Part shown: one piece after another, positions 1 to 6,817 of the stretch | Layout of the letters: the number at the start of each line of letters is the position of its first letter | How positions within the stretch are numbered: the stretch's first letter is position 1 | From: Chlorobiota bacterium | GTDB lineage: Bacteria > Bacteroidota > Bacteroidia > Bacteroidales > JAADGE01 | Reading direction: 5' to 3' | Assembly (NCBI GenBank): GCA_013153575.1 | Contig: JAADEE010000191.1 | Coordinates: 1-6,817, forward strand | Length of the DNA: 6,817 bases | Position numbers and translations under genes: made by a program | The notes under the pieces: model-generated | The model's input: the letters and a program-made list of their open reading frames with translations, nothing else | What the model was told of the DNA's origin: nothing | Databases searched by the model: none

Positions 1-1238
1 TATTAGATGCATTGAGTTCTATACATGTGGGAAATGGTGTTTTACTGGAAAATAGTATTGCCTTGATGCAAAAAGCAATTCCGGATTCAGAATTTTCCAT
101 TTTAAGTATGGATAAAAAGACGAATGAGATAATCTACAATGATGTAAATTATACGATGTTTGGAGTTTTTTGGAGAGGTAAGGGGAAAGTAAAAAAAGTG
201 CTCTGGATAGTTTTGCATGTATTATTTGTTTTTATTCAAATTGTTAACCAGTATACATTTAAAATAGATCCGGTTAAACTTAGTTTTAATAATTACCAGC
301 GAACAGCTTTTAGAAAAATTAAAGAATCTGATGTATGTATTAGTATTATTGGAGAAGCCATAAATGATAATTTTTATCAGGCTTTGTATTTTTGGTTATT
401 TAAGTATTGGATAACCATGCGATTGGGAAAGAAATTTATTTTATTACCACAAAGTATTGGTCCGTTAAATAATCGAATAAATAAGTTTTTTGTATATCAT
501 TTTTTGAAAAAGGCTGATTTACTCGTTGCAAGAGATGAGAAATCTTTTGAAAAGTTAAAAGAACTGGGATTTAAGCAAAAGCAAATTGCATACTCGATTG
601 ACGTGGGTATTATGCAGACAGCTGAAGCTGCTTCAAGATATCCTGTAAATGCTTACTTTAATGAACATAAAGAAAGAAAAGTTATAGGCCTTACTTTGTC
701 TAAATTTCCTTCGGAAATAAAAGTAGATGTTGATTATTTGTCAATAATAATCAATGGTATTAGGAAAGTTGTTAATCCAGATGATTTTAACATTCTGATT
801 ATGCCATCAAATTATATATTGGATGGTGAGAGTAATGATTATAAGCTTTGTAAGAAGGCTAAACATTTGTTGTCGCAGGATTATAATGTCGAGATATTAC
901 CTAACAGGGTATTCTTTCCTAAAGAATATACTACATTATTATCTCAGCTATACTTCTTTATATCAACCAGGATGCATGTTACAATTTTAGCTGCTAGTCA
1001 ATATATTCCAACCCTTGCTGTTTCATCTCAGCATAAAATAACTGGTTTTATGAGAAATATAGGTCAGGAAGAACTGGCTTTACAATTGGATGAAATTGAC
1101 AGGATTGCTGACAAAATAGAATATGTCATATCAAACAGAGATGATATATCATTATCAATAAAAAATAATGTAATTGAACAGAAAAAGTCATTAGAGGAGT
1201 TGGTTAAAAGGATTCAAAAGGTAGTAAATAATGATTAA
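1..1238 (+). CDS. Polysaccharide pyruvyl transferase family protein (5' partial)
   Basis: Likely transfers a pyruvate-derived group from phosphoenolpyruvate to a sugar of the repeat unit, acting in the cytoplasm or at the inner membrane face. Counting from the TTG at 12, the family signature QSIGPL lies at residues 147-152, a RDEKSF segment (equivalent to the common RD..S motif) starts at 174, and the C-terminal RMH with the conserved-type histidine is at 320-322, followed by a K-x-x-G-F segment. The frame stays open to base 3 with no stop, reading LDALSSIHVGNG across the TTG, so the real start probably lies just upstream of the window and only a short N-terminus is missing. The usual glycine-pair motif is replaced by GEAIND at 114-119. 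It ends with TAA inside the next gene (8-bp overlap), which suggests translational coupling. Family assignment is firm; the acceptor sugar and the actual reaction are inferred. Confidence 0.88.
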   Translation, partial: LDALSSIHVGNGVLLENSIALMQKAIPDSEFSILSMDKKTNEIIYNDVNYTMFGVFWRGKGKVKKVLWIVLHVLFVFIQIVNQYTFKIDPVKLSFNNYQRTAFRKIKESDVCISIIGEAINDNFYQALYFWLFKYWITMRLGKKFILLPQSIGPLNNRINKFFVYHFLKKADLLVARDEKSFEKLKELGFKQKQIAYSIDVGIMQTAEAASRYPVNAYFNEHKERKVIGLTLSKFPSEIKVDVDYLSIIINGIRKVVNPDDFNILIMPSNYILDGESNDYKLCKKAKHLLSQDYNVEILPNRVFFPKEYTTLLSQLYFFISTRMHVTILAASQYIPTLAVSSQHKITGFMRNIGQEELALQLDEIDRIADKIEYVISNRDDISLSIKNNVIEQKKSLEELVKRIQKVVNND

Positions 1239-2412
1239 TGAGCGTTTAGAAATAAATAATGAATATTGTAGTGGTTGTGGTATTTGTAAATCTATTTGTC
1301 CTGTAGACGCTATAAGTTTCAAAAAAAATGATATAGGTCTAAGTTACCCTGTGATTGATTTTAACGTTTGTGTAAATTGTATGCTTTGTTTTAAAGCATG
1401 TGACACAAAAGAAGATATAAACAATAAAAGAACTCCCCCAATAGACCATGTTAATTCAAAAGCATACTATGCTTATTCTATCGATGATGAGTTGAGATAT
1501 AAAGCTGCAACTGCCGGTGTAGTTTCTCAAATATCGAAGACATTGTTAGAAGTAAATGACGTTGATGTTGTTGTTGCTGCATCGCAAAATGATAACAACA
1601 CAATAGAAACAAAATACATAGAAAAACAAAATATAGATGAGCTCCCTTCCGGTTCTATATACAGGCAAGTTGTGTTATTAGATAATTATATTGAAAAAGT
1701 CACATCTTCAAATTGGGGAAAAGTATTGGTTATAGGTTTACCATGCCATATTGCTGCGGTAAAGTCTTTACATGAAATTACTCCAAAACTTAAAAAAGTT
1801 AAGTTGTATACAATTGCATTATTTTGCAAGCAAACAAAAGATGACCGGTTCGCGGATTTTATTAGAAAATATTTAAAAGAGAAAGATAAAAATGCGAAAG
1901 TTGATTTTAGGGGTGATGGTTGGCCAGGAGTAACGAGGGTCAATAATAAAAGAGTAATATTTACAGATTACAAACTGAGTTTTATGTGGGGGACATTCTG
2001 TTATACTCCGCAATACTGCATGAAATGCAAAGACTCTTTGGGAGTAACAGCAGATATATCTGTAGGTGATGCATGGGTTAAAGAATATATGAGTTCAGAT
2101 AAAAAAGGGAGTAGCTTTTTATTGGTAAATACAGATAATGGACATGAGTTGTTTAATCATATTAAGAATAATATTTATTTTGAAAATAAACCTGTTGAAA
2201 CAGTATTAAAGTCGCAAGGTGTTAGTGTTATAAAATTCAAAGAAAAGTTAGCAGACGAATTTATTCATAATGGTCGTATTCATAACAGGCTGTTTTTTAA
2301 GGCGAAAAAGTTTGTTGAATTTATTTATAGCAACAATTTTGTGTTGGTTATCCCTAAGGTGGCATTGAAAATTTTATATCGTTTTTTGTTAAGTAAGATT
2401 ATGTTTAAATAG
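1231..2412 (+). CDS. FrhB/FdhB-like iron-sulfur flavoprotein, paralogue 1
   Basis: A redox protein of the coenzyme F420 hydrogenase/dehydrogenase beta-subunit family (393 aa). The N-terminus carries a bacterial ferredoxin-type domain with two CxxCxxCxxxC sets: C13, C16, C19, C23 and C47, C50, C53, C57. The FrhB domains follow, with GLPCHI at 169-174 (C172), FRGDGWPG at 226-233, a cysteine pair C263/C266 and ADISVGDAW at 274-282. Members of this family bind FAD and [4Fe-4S] clusters; F420 use is not implied here. The normally SGG-like segment reads ATAG (residues 93-96), and the usual SKY reads SIY (142-144), so flavin binding may be altered. The C-terminus (about 367-393) is hydrophobic and basic. 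The ATG overlaps the end of the pyruvyl transferase-like gene by 8 bp, arguing for joint function. Substrate unknown. Confidence 0.9.
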   Translation: MINERLEINNEYCSGCGICKSICPVDAISFKKNDIGLSYPVIDFNVCVNCMLCFKACDTKEDINNKRTPPIDHVNSKAYYAYSIDDELRYKAATAGVVSQISKTLLEVNDVDVVVAASQNDNNTIETKYIEKQNIDELPSGSIYRQVVLLDNYIEKVTSSNWGKVLVIGLPCHIAAVKSLHEITPKLKKVKLYTIALFCKQTKDDRFADFIRKYLKEKDKNAKVDFRGDGWPGVTRVNNKRVIFTDYKLSFMWGTFCYTPQYCMKCKDSLGVTADISVGDAWVKEYMSSDKKGSSFLLVNTDNGHELFNHIKNNIYFENKPVETVLKSQGVSVIKFKEKLADEFIHNGRIHNRLFFKAKKFVEFIYSNNFVLVIPKVALKILYRFLLSKIMFK

Positions 2413-2415
2413 ATA

Positions 2416-2446
2416 TTGTCAATTCCGGTGATATTTATTTAGTTTG
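2416..2446 (+). promoter_or_regulatory. Possible internal Bacteroidota-type promoter
   Basis: In the 62-bp gap before the polymerase-like gene, TTG at 2416-2418 and TTAGTTTG at 2439-2446 resemble the Bacteroides -33 (TTG/TTTG) and -7 (TAnnTTTG) elements. The -7 match is seven of eight fixed-and-free positions, and the two are separated by 20 bp, close to the expected spacing. It would place a start of transcription roughly 25 bp before the ATG at 2475. In DNA this AT-rich such a match can easily arise by chance, and the neighbours look like one operon, so this is only a weak candidate. Confidence 0.2.
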
Positions 2447-2474
2447 AAGTGTAATAAAACAATAAGAGTTTTAA

Positions 2475-3695
2475 ATGATTGCAGTAGATAGAGCAGTAAA
2501 AAAAAGTTTAACAGTTGACTTATTTGTAAGTTTACTTGTCAGCTTTCTTATTGTGATGTTCTTTTCAGATGCTGTTTCTAAATATTTAGCAGTTAAAGGG
2601 AGTGGCTTTTATCGGGTTTCACTATTGGTAAGGTTAGTATTCGAAGGCGTGATGCTGATTTATTTAATTGCTAAAATAAACAGATCTATTATTACGTATC
2701 TGGAATTGATGATAATTCTTTTTGTTTTTTTTGTGATAGGACAGGTCACTGTCGGCAATTTGAGTTCATCTTTAATTGAAGGGTTTATTACATTTAATAA
2801 GTATATCTTCTTATTTATTGTTTATTTGTTTTTAAGAAAAGTTTTAACACTTAACAGAAACAAAAAAGAAATTATATTTAAAATTCTGACATTTCTGTTT
2901 TTTTCAAATGTTTTAGCCATAGTATTAGGCTTTTTGTTTCACATAAATTTTTTTGAATCTTATTTTAATCAGCCATGGCGTTATGGATACAATGGTGTGT
3001 TTTTAGCTGCGAATGAGGCAACTTATGTTCTGGTCTCAATGTTGGCTTTTTTTTATTTTCGTGCTTTTTATGAGGGGAAAAACAAACTGGTTTTTTATTT
3101 GTTTGCATTAACTTCTTTGGTGTCAGGAATGAAAGCTGTGTACATATTTGTTTTTATGTTGGTTGCTTTTCATTTCTTCAATAAAATGAAGTTCCGGGCT
3201 GTTATGCTATGGTTAATTATAGTTGTACTGGCTTCAGGTTATGTTATCAGGTTTATTCAAGGGGATGTTTTTCAACGCTTGATAGCTTTGTTTATCAATA
3301 TATATGAGGAAAAAGGCCTATGGTATATGCTTTTGTCAGGCAGAAATGAAATTCTTCTGAATGAAACAGTATTGGTTATTAAAGACTGGTCGTTTTTAAA
3401 TCTTTTAATAGGAGGAGTTGATGTGGAAAGATATATAATAGAGATGGATCTTGTAGATTTGGTATTGTTTTTCGGAATATTGGGAAGTGCAATATATATA
3501 TATATGTTTTATAAGTCTTTTATATCTTTATTATTGTGGCATAAGTTCTTTACTTTCTTTCTTTTTTCAATTCTTTTTTTAGCCTTTCTTGGAGGGCATT
3601 TTTTGAAAAGTCCTACGTCTGCAGTGTATTTTACATTAGTAATTTTATATTTTCAAGATTACAGATTAACACAAAAACAAGTTTTAAATTGTTAA
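2475..3695 (+). CDS. Polytopic membrane protein, probable Wzy-type O-antigen/capsule repeat-unit polymerase
   Basis: A 406-aa, very hydrophobic protein with roughly ten to twelve predicted membrane segments (by eye near residues 12-33, 48-68, 72-92, 104-121, 130-153, 174-198, 204-235, 240-260, 326-350, 357-378 and 384-398). A long hydrophilic loop lies at about 262-325 and contains SGRNE at 288-292. That arrangement, with a large loop bearing an SGR-type motif late in the protein, is typical of Wzy polymerases and O-antigen ligases, and the length fits. It would join lipid-linked repeat units at the outer face of the inner membrane. An in-frame TAA directly abuts the ATG, so translation cannot start further upstream. 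Sequence conservation in this group is low, so the call rests on topology and on its place between sugar-modifying genes and a glycosyltransferase. A ligase or another polysaccharide membrane protein is possible. Confidence 0.72.
   Translation: MIAVDRAVKKSLTVDLFVSLLVSFLIVMFFSDAVSKYLAVKGSGFYRVSLLVRLVFEGVMLIYLIAKINRSIITYLELMIILFVFFVIGQVTVGNLSSSLIEGFITFNKYIFLFIVYLFLRKVLTLNRNKKEIIFKILTFLFFSNVLAIVLGFLFHINFFESYFNQPWRYGYNGVFLAANEATYVLVSMLAFFYFRAFYEGKNKLVFYLFALTSLVSGMKAVYIFVFMLVAFHFFNKMKFRAVMLWLIIVVLASGYVIRFIQGDVFQRLIALFINIYEEKGLWYMLLSGRNEILLNETVLVIKDWSFLNLLIGGVDVERYIIEMDLVDLVLFFGILGSAIYIYMFYKSFISLLLWHKFFTFFLFSILFLAFLGGHFLKSPTSAVYFTLVILYFQDYRLTQKQVLNC
3492..3505 (+). repeat. (AT)7 dinucleotide run inside the polymerase-like gene
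   Basis: Seven AT units encode alternating isoleucine and tyrosine in a late membrane segment. The run is directly visible. Dinucleotide runs can slip in replication, and here a one-unit change would shift the frame, but seven units in AT-rich DNA is short and may be chance. Confidence 0.6.
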
Positions 3696-3716
3696 TCATA
3701 TATTTCCTAAGCCACA

Positions 3717-4769
3717 ATGAAAATTTTATTAATTAATAATGGGTATCCGACAACTAAAAATCCGCAATATTCAACATATATACAAACGATTCAGGAATGT
3801 TTGCAAGGTGCAGCCCTGGATGTAGAATTACTGGTTCTTGATACCAACTTTGATTCTAAAAAAGGGAAAATTATAAAATATCTGTTTTTTTATTTGAAAC
3901 TATTATTACACAGATATAAAACATATGATTTTGTATATATTCATAACTATCCTTATGTATTTATCCCATTGATGTTCCGTTTTTTTTCAATGAGAAATAT
4001 AGTAATTCACTGGCATGGCACAGATATTTTTGCACCGACAAAAAACAGCCTGTGGCTTAATAGAATGAGTTATTTGTTTATTCCTTCCAAAGCACAACAT
4101 ATTGCACCTTCGGAATATTTTGCCGGTAAGGTTAGCAGGAAATTAAAAATTAATAAAAACCGTATTTTTGTTTCTCCAAGTGGAGGTGTGGATACAAATC
4201 TTTTTGCTCCTTCAGAGAAACTAAATAGTGATAAGGTTATATTGGGGTTTGCCTCCAGTATGAAGAGTGACAAAGGAATGGATTTTGTGTTAAAGTTAGT
4301 TCAGCGTACAGCAGAAGTTGAAAAGCTTTGCGGAAAAAGAATTGAAATACATTGTATAGAGTATGGAGCAGAAAAAGAATATTATAAAAATGAACTGTTA
4401 AAATATGGCAATGTTAAAGTTTATAAGCCTTTTCCTAAAGATGAAATGATAAGATTTTATCAGGGTTTAGATGTGTTGTTATTAACTACCCGAATGGCAG
4501 AGAGCCTTGCATTAGTTGGATTAGAGGCAATGAGTTGCAATGTGCCGGTAGTTGGAACGGATGATTTTGCAATAAGAGATTATATAATAAATAGTGTAAG
4601 TGGCGAAAAATTTAAAAAAGGAGATTATAACGATTTTGAAAATGCTGTTATAAAAGCAATAAAAAACCTTAACAAATACAAGCCGCGTAAAATAGTTTTA
4701 GAGAAATACAGTAAAGAAAGTGTAATAAGCCAATATAAAGCGTATTTTAAATTTAATGATAAAAAATAA
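3717..4769 (+). CDS. Glycosyltransferase, GT4 family (GT-B fold)
   Basis: Probably adds a sugar from a nucleotide-sugar donor to the lipid-linked repeat unit at the cytoplasmic membrane face. At 350 aa it has the normal length for a two-domain GT-B enzyme. The N-terminal domain begins MKILLINNGYPT and contains WHGTD at 99-103. The linker SPSGGVD at 153-159 matches the common 'pNGvD' position. The C-terminal donor domain begins near GFASSMKSDKG, and the retaining-type EX7E motif is seen as E262 and E270, followed by the CNVPVVGTD-like segment typical of GT4. An in-frame TAA nine bases before the ATG fixes the start region; the gap to the polymerase-like gene is 21 bp, and the 3' end overlaps the next gene by 14 bp, consistent with one operon. 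Donor and acceptor cannot be predicted. Confidence 0.9.
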   Translation: MKILLINNGYPTTKNPQYSTYIQTIQECLQGAALDVELLVLDTNFDSKKGKIIKYLFFYLKLLLHRYKTYDFVYIHNYPYVFIPLMFRFFSMRNIVIHWHGTDIFAPTKNSLWLNRMSYLFIPSKAQHIAPSEYFAGKVSRKLKINKNRIFVSPSGGVDTNLFAPSEKLNSDKVILGFASSMKSDKGMDFVLKLVQRTAEVEKLCGKRIEIHCIEYGAEKEYYKNELLKYGNVKVYKPFPKDEMIRFYQGLDVLLLTTRMAESLALVGLEAMSCNVPVVGTDDFAIRDYIINSVSGEKFKKGDYNDFENAVIKAIKNLNKYKPRKIVLEKYSKESVISQYKAYFKFNDKK

Positions 4770-5988
4770 AACTGTAAATATAATAGTAGAGAAAGAAGTT
4801 TGTTGTGGATGCGGAACCTGTCAGCCGGTTTGCCCGGTGAGCTGTATCACAATGCAACTTGATGAAGATGGTCAGTACAAGCCGGTAATCGATATGGATA
4901 TTTGTACTAATTGCGGTTTGTGTTTTAAGGTTTGTCCTAATAATGAGTTTAATTATAAAAATAATATTAAGAAACCGCAAGAGGTCTTTAGTGGATATTC
5001 TACTAATGAAGAATTAAGATACAATGCAGCAAGTGGTGGTTTAACAACACAATTGTTAATAGATGGATTGAACCGGAATGATTTTGATGCTGTAGTTGTT
5101 GTAACTGGAGATAAGCCGGCGGAATTTAAGGCCACAATTGTAACCACAACAAATGAGATATTGAATGCTAAAGCTTCTAAATATACGCAGGTGTCGGTTA
5201 ATATTGTTTTAAAAGAATTGGAAAAAAACAGTTATACAAAAATATGCTATGTGGGGTTACCTTGTCATATAAGGGGACTTGATAAATATTTAAAGGTTAA
5301 AAAGAAATTAGCTGAAAAGATAGTAATGAAATTTACTCTTGTGTGCGGTCAGTCATTAAAGCATACAGTAGTAGATAAACAATTAAAAATAATAAAAGTA
5401 AAAAAAGAATCTCTTCTGCGCTATTCGTTTAGAGGAGAAGGATGGCCAGGGTTTCAGAATGTTGATAGTACGCTGGGCAATAAAAAGATTGCTTATACAG
5501 ACAAAAAGGCAATGGGAGGGTTGTTTGCCTCGCCTTTAAGTGGGGTTGATGCTTGCTTGTATTGTGAGGATCATTATGGAAGTCAGGCTGATATAAGTTT
5601 TTGTGATGCCTGGCATCTTAAGAATAAAGAAAATAATAATAATGGCATAACTTCAGCTCTTTGTTATTCCGAAAAGGGTGTAGGGCTTATTGAAAAGTAT
5701 GTTGGAACAGAAGCTGATGTTTTTATTAAAAAAGATGATTTTGCAAATATTTTATCGGTGCAGGGACATATGAAACCTACACCTTCTGTTGCTTATTTAT
5801 TAAATAAAAAAATAAACAATAGTCGTATAGACTTAAAAAGCGAGTTGAATATTTCAGCATTATCTGTTATTGCCGCTATGGTTTATACGGTTTCGGTCAG
5901 ATTGTTGAATCTGATAGGACTAAACAGATTACCTTTAGGGCTTTTGTCTTTATCACGAGGGTTGAAAAAAATATTACAGATAAAGTGA
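4756..5988 (+). CDS. FrhB/FdhB-like iron-sulfur flavoprotein, paralogue 2
   Basis: A second 410-aa member of the F420-hydrogenase beta-subunit-like family, with the same layout as the protein at 1231-2412. Two ferredoxin-type cysteine sets are present: C16, C19, C22, C26 and C50, C53, C56, C60. The FrhB region has AASGG at 91-95, SKY at 141-143, GLPCHI at 167-172 (C170), FRGEGWPG at 225-232, a cysteine pair C267/C270 and ADISFCDAW at 278-286. Unlike paralogue 1, it keeps the family-typical SGG and SKY segments, so it looks like the more canonical FAD and iron-sulfur enzyme. The tail (about 364-410) is hydrophobic with basic residues and may touch the membrane. The ATG lies 14 bp inside the glycosyltransferase gene, and its TGA overlaps the GTG of the next gene. 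It presumably carries out a reduction or electron-transfer step in making a polysaccharide component; the substrate is unknown. Confidence 0.9.
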   Translation: MIKNKTVNIIVEKEVCCGCGTCQPVCPVSCITMQLDEDGQYKPVIDMDICTNCGLCFKVCPNNEFNYKNNIKKPQEVFSGYSTNEELRYNAASGGLTTQLLIDGLNRNDFDAVVVVTGDKPAEFKATIVTTTNEILNAKASKYTQVSVNIVLKELEKNSYTKICYVGLPCHIRGLDKYLKVKKKLAEKIVMKFTLVCGQSLKHTVVDKQLKIIKVKKESLLRYSFRGEGWPGFQNVDSTLGNKKIAYTDKKAMGGLFASPLSGVDACLYCEDHYGSQADISFCDAWHLKNKENNNNGITSALCYSEKGVGLIEKYVGTEADVFIKKDDFANILSVQGHMKPTPSVAYLLNKKINNSRIDLKSELNISALSVIAAMVYTVSVRLLNLIGLNRLPLGLLSLSRGLKKILQIK

Positions 5989-6817
5989 ACTTAAAAAAAA
6001 TAAAATGGATGTATGACCGACTGACTTCTATGAATGTAAAAGAAGTCACTTATCGGTTAATAACATTCTGGAGAGTAAAATACCTGACAAAATCAAATGT
6101 TGTAAATTATATTAATGAAGATGATAAGTGTTTTATTCACTATGCTTTGTTTCCTTTGGATAAATCTTTTTCAGGTTGCTTGAATGAATTGCCGGATGAT
6201 ACCATGTTTGATTTATATGGTGTAAATATTGATATTTCTGGAATTAACTGGTCAAAAGATTATATTGATCAATACACCTATCCTAATGAACATGTATCCA
6301 AGATGAACCTGCATAAGTATCTTGACAGAGAAGTGAAAAATGTATTAGAATTACACAGATTACATTTTCTTGTTGGATTAGCAATAAAGTATAATATAAC
6401 AAAAGAAAAGAGTTTGTATGATACAATAATGCTTGGAATTAAGGATTGGGTTAATAAAAACCCGTTTCCTTATGGCATGGCATGGGTGTCGCCGACAATA
6501 AATGCAAAAAGATTAGTTTCGTTGTTGTTTGTTTGGAACCTGTTGTCATTAAACGATAAGGAAGATTCTCTGGAGTTGAGAAAAATATTAATAAGAAGTT
6601 TCAATGAACACATTCATATAATTATTAACACCCTTTCTTTGTATTCATCAGGAAATAATCATTTAACTGCGGAATTGATAGGGGCATTTGTGACATTAAA
6701 AAGTTTTGAATCTTTATTGAGTAGTAAAGGGAAGAAATTATTGGATAATATTGCTTCAAAGTTGAGTGAGTTAATTATAGAACAGAATTATTCCGATGGG
6801 AAAAATAAAGAAAGTGC
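5985..6817 (+). CDS. Heparinase II/III-like protein, N-terminal part (3' partial)
   Basis: An open frame runs to the window edge for 277 complete codons and encodes the start of a heparinase II/III-family protein, whose usual length is several hundred residues more. The alpha-helical N-terminal domain shows family-type segments: NPFPYGMAW at 159-167 (compare the usual N-P-x-x-x-G-x-x-W), SGNNHLTAE at 222-230, and DGKNKES at 271-277, matching the typical 'Q..DG..xE.S' stretch. Members are lyases of uronic-acid polysaccharides, or relatives found in polysaccharide gene clusters. The chosen GTG at 5985 forms a GTGA overlap with the TGA of the preceding gene; ATG at 6009 is the alternative start. 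The N-terminus is basic and helical, with no clear signal peptide, which is unexpected for a secreted lyase. The C-terminal domain lies outside the window, so activity cannot be judged. Confidence 0.82.
   Translation, partial: MNLKKIKWMYDRLTSMNVKEVTYRLITFWRVKYLTKSNVVNYINEDDKCFIHYALFPLDKSFSGCLNELPDDTMFDLYGVNIDISGINWSKDYIDQYTYPNEHVSKMNLHKYLDREVKNVLELHRLHFLVGLAIKYNITKEKSLYDTIMLGIKDWVNKNPFPYGMAWVSPTINAKRLVSLLFVWNLLSLNDKEDSLELRKILIRSFNEHIHIIINTLSLYSSGNNHLTAELIGAFVTLKSFESLLSSKGKKLLDNIASKLSELIIEQNYSDGKNKES
5993..6000 (+). repeat. A8 homopolymer just after the GTG start of the heparinase-like gene
   Basis: Eight adenines fall at codons 3-6 of the heparinase-like gene if GTG at 5985 is the start. Such a run can slip during replication or transcription, and an indel here would put the GTG out of frame while leaving the ATG at 6009 usable. 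Runs of eight A or T occur elsewhere in this window, so its presence alone is weak evidence for phase variation. Confidence 0.5.

Noticed and set aside
12..14. TTG at 12 as the true start of the pyruvyl transferase-like gene
   Set aside because: The frame is open upstream to the window edge and the residues before it (LDA) read as natural family sequence, so the gene most likely starts outside the window.
1216..1221. AAAAGG before the ATG at 1231 as a Shine-Dalgarno site
   Set aside because: It lies within lysine codons of the preceding gene, other starts here lack such a box, and purine-rich hexamers are common in this AT-rich DNA.
1686..1943. Minus-strand open frame of 85 codons
   Set aside because: Lies wholly inside the FrhB-like gene at 1231-2412 and shows no recognisable domain; antisense shadow.
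2413..2474. Terminator between the first FrhB-like gene and the polymerase-like gene
   Set aside because: No stable GC-rich hairpin followed by a T run can be found in this AT-rich gap.
4070..4273. Minus-strand open frame of 67 codons
   Set aside because: Antisense to the glycosyltransferase, whose motifs confirm the + strand frame.
4753..5147. Two minus-strand open frames (4753-4980 and 4953-5147)
   Set aside because: Both are antisense to the ferredoxin and FrhB regions of the gene at 4756-5988; no domain seen.

Overview
The window is strongly AT-rich and fully coding on the + strand. It holds six tightly packed genes with overlaps or very short gaps. There are no good Shine-Dalgarno boxes before most starts, and the base composition and gene families fit a Bacteroidota-type genome; this taxonomic guess is inference. 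The content is a piece of a surface or exopolysaccharide (capsule/O-antigen-like) biosynthesis operon that continues beyond both window edges.

Layout: (1) 1-1238, a polysaccharide pyruvyl transferase family protein, cut at its 5' end by the window; (2) 1231-2412, an iron-sulfur flavoprotein of the FrhB/FdhB (coenzyme F420 hydrogenase beta-subunit-like) family, overlapping gene 1 by 8 bp; (3) 2475-3695, a polytopic membrane protein, probably the Wzy-type repeat-unit polymerase; (4) 3717-4769, a GT4-type glycosyltransferase; (5) 4756-5988, a second FrhB-like iron-sulfur flavoprotein, overlapping gene 4 by 14 bp; (6) 5985-6817, the N-terminal two-fifths or so of a heparinase II/III-like protein, starting on a GTG inside a 4-bp GTGA overlap and cut at its 3' end by the window. 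The only gap over 30 bp is 2413-2474, where a weak Bacteroides-style promoter match can be seen. No gene-free stretch exceeds 300 bp. I see no RNA genes, insertion sequences, CRISPR arrays or convincing terminators.

How the genes may work together: the glycosyltransferase would extend a lipid-linked repeat unit in the cytoplasm, the pyruvyl transferase-like protein would decorate a sugar with a pyruvate-derived group, and the Wzy-like protein would polymerise flipped units in the membrane. The heparinase-like protein suggests a uronic-acid-type polymer or a role in trimming it. The two FrhB-like redox proteins are the least explained part. They are placed like polysaccharide-modifying enzymes, but their substrate cannot be read from sequence, and F420 is not an expected cofactor in this kind of organism. 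The unusual motif differences between the two paralogues, and the pairing of one with a pyruvyl transferase, are the main leads.
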